Positions 10,995-11,834 of a stretch of 11,834 nt of DNA are shown here, piece by piece (position 1 is the stretch's first letter; every line of letters starts with the position of its first letter). The notes under the pieces are model-generated. The model made no database searches. It saw only the letters and a program-made list of their open reading frames with translations, and was not told where the DNA came from. Origin of the DNA: UBA1081 sp045658165. GTDB lineage: Bacteria; Bacillota; Clostridia; Oscillospirales; Acutalibacteraceae. The stretch lies in NCBI GenBank assembly GCA_045658165.1, contig JAZOUN010000019.1:1-11834 (forward strand). Reading direction: 5' to 3'. The position numbers and the translations under genes were made by a program.

Positions 10995-11834
10995 TTATTT
11001 ATCTTCAAGAAGCCAGTTGATGCAACCTGTTACGGGTGCTGCTTCGAGTTTGATGAAGTTGAGCTTTCTGCCTGACTTTGCTTCACACTTTTCTTTGAGT
11101 GCTGCAAGGTAGATTTCGTTGGGCATTTTAACGTTCATTGAACCTGAAAGAACAACGTTTACTGTTTCTTCTGCGAAGTTCTGCATTTTGAGGTGAGCAC
11201 AGATGTAGTCTGAACCCTTTTCTGCCATTGCTTCTGTTATTTCAAGAGCAACCTCGTCACCTTTGTTTGCAGCTTCAAAGAATGTGTCTGTGAGGTACAT
11301 GCAATACTGTTCTCTTTCAGTTTCTTCAAACTTTGTAACGCAGGGGAGATAGTCTTCTGCAGTTGCATTGATGCCGACTTTCTGACAGAAGATATCAGCC
11401 ATCATTGTTTCGTTTGCCTTAAGGCAGATGTGTGAATAGATAGCAGCAAATGTCTGCTCTGCAATCCAGTAGCCGTTACCTGTGTCACCTGAAAGGATGC
11501 CGAAGCCGCCTACCTGAAGCATGTTGCCGTCTGAGTCGATTGAGTTACAGCAGGTGCCTGTACCGCAGTTGTAGCCGATACCCTTACCGTCGGGTGAACC
11601 TGCTTTTGTTACGATGAAACCGTCGTTGTAGATTCTGAAATTCTTAAGCCCCTTCTTTGTAAGAAGTTCTGCAGTAGCATCGTGCTGGAAAGGATGGTCA
11701 ATACCTGCAAGACCCATAAGAACGCCTTCGATATCAACAACTGTGAGGTTGTTTTCCTTGAGAAGGTTGTTTCCGCCTTCCATGATGATGTCTGTTGGTT
11801 CATCGAATGAACCTTCGAGGTTTTCGTGATTGCT
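10995..11834 (-). CDS. BadF/BadG-family sugar kinase, N-acetylglucosamine kinase-like (5' end outside the window)
   Basis: The frame is open to the right edge, giving 279 visible residues; the start and the first ATP-binding loop (DGGGTKT in this family) are missing. The visible part begins SNHENLEGSF, then VLMGLAGIDHP (about 53-63), GSPDGKGIGYNCGTGTCCNSID (the DGKG...GTG phosphate-binding block), GGFGILSGDTGNGYWIAEQ (matching the GGxGxxxGDxGSGYW motif), and VVLSGSMN near the C-terminus. This is the ASKHA fold of N-acetylglucosamine kinases and related BadF/BadG/BcrA/BcrD ATPases. An ATG at 11783 is in frame but internal, because homology continues upstream of it. The gene is followed by the GH4 gene after 20 bases. 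Together they suggest that a sugar, possibly a disaccharide or amino sugar, is phosphorylated in the cytosol before cleavage. The substrate is inferred only. Confidence 0.87.
   Translation of the reverse strand, partial: SNHENLEGSFDEPTDIIMEGGNNLLKENNLTVVDIEGVLMGLAGIDHPFQHDATAELLTKKGLKNFRIYNDGFIVTKAGSPDGKGIGYNCGTGTCCNSIDSDGNMLQVGGFGILSGDTGNGYWIAEQTFAAIYSHICLKANETMMADIFCQKVGINATAEDYLPCVTKFEETEREQYCMYLTDTFFEAANKGDEVALEITEAMAEKGSDYICAHLKMQNFAEETVNVVLSGSMNVKMPNEIYLAALKEKCEAKSGRKLNFIKLEAAPVTGCINWLLEDK

Noticed and set aside
1..11834. CRISPR arrays, complete insertion sequences, tRNA or rRNA genes.
   Set aside because: No regularly spaced repeats, transposase genes with terminal repeats, cloverleaf sequences or rRNA motifs were seen on either strand.

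Overview
The window reads as chromosomal DNA of an anaerobic, low-to-mid GC Firmicute of the Ruminococcus/Oscillospiraceae type. Evidence: a secreted protein with a type I dockerin and a long Thr/Pro/Glu linker, a fragment of the sporulation sigma factor SigK, strong AGGAGG-like ribosome binding sites, compact GC hairpins followed by T runs, and an NAD-dependent GH4 glycosidase. This assignment is inference; no rRNA or tRNA gene is present.

Layout. Positions 1-264 hold the 3' end of an unrecognised plus-strand gene with its own terminator. Positions 310-2800 look like a decayed accessory region: a 57-codon tyrosine recombinase remnant (minus), an intact RelB/DinJ-RelE/ParE toxin-antitoxin pair with promoter, palindromes and terminator, an AT-rich stretch with a candidate structured RNA, two tiny coupled ORFs of 20 and 52 codons, and a minus-strand composite pseudogene in which the front half of sigK runs straight into the back half of an XRE-type regulator.

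Positions 2870-6905 form a metabolic block. A class I glutamine amidotransferase-like gamma-glutamyl hydrolase (minus) is divergent from a two-gene plus-strand operon: a MalY/PatB-type C-S lyase fused to a thioredoxin/peroxiredoxin-like domain with a CELC motif, followed 10 bases later by an APC amino-acid permease. The two transcription units appear to share a palindrome carrying both -35 boxes. The inferred theme is uptake and cleavage of gamma-glutamyl or S-substituted cysteine compounds, with redox handling of the released sulfur.

Positions 7060-7822 hold a monocistronic purC with terminator. Positions 7838-9602 hold a secreted minus-strand protein: signal peptide, dockerin, Thr-rich linker, then two CAP/SCP domains, the second with decayed cavity residues. 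Positions 9622-11834 hold a minus-strand operon of a BadF/NagK-like sugar kinase (5' end outside the window) and a GH4 6-phospho-glycosidase, which fits cytosolic phosphorylation and then hydrolysis of a sugar. The two minus-strand terminators at 7838 and 9622 are almost identical 37-base copies.
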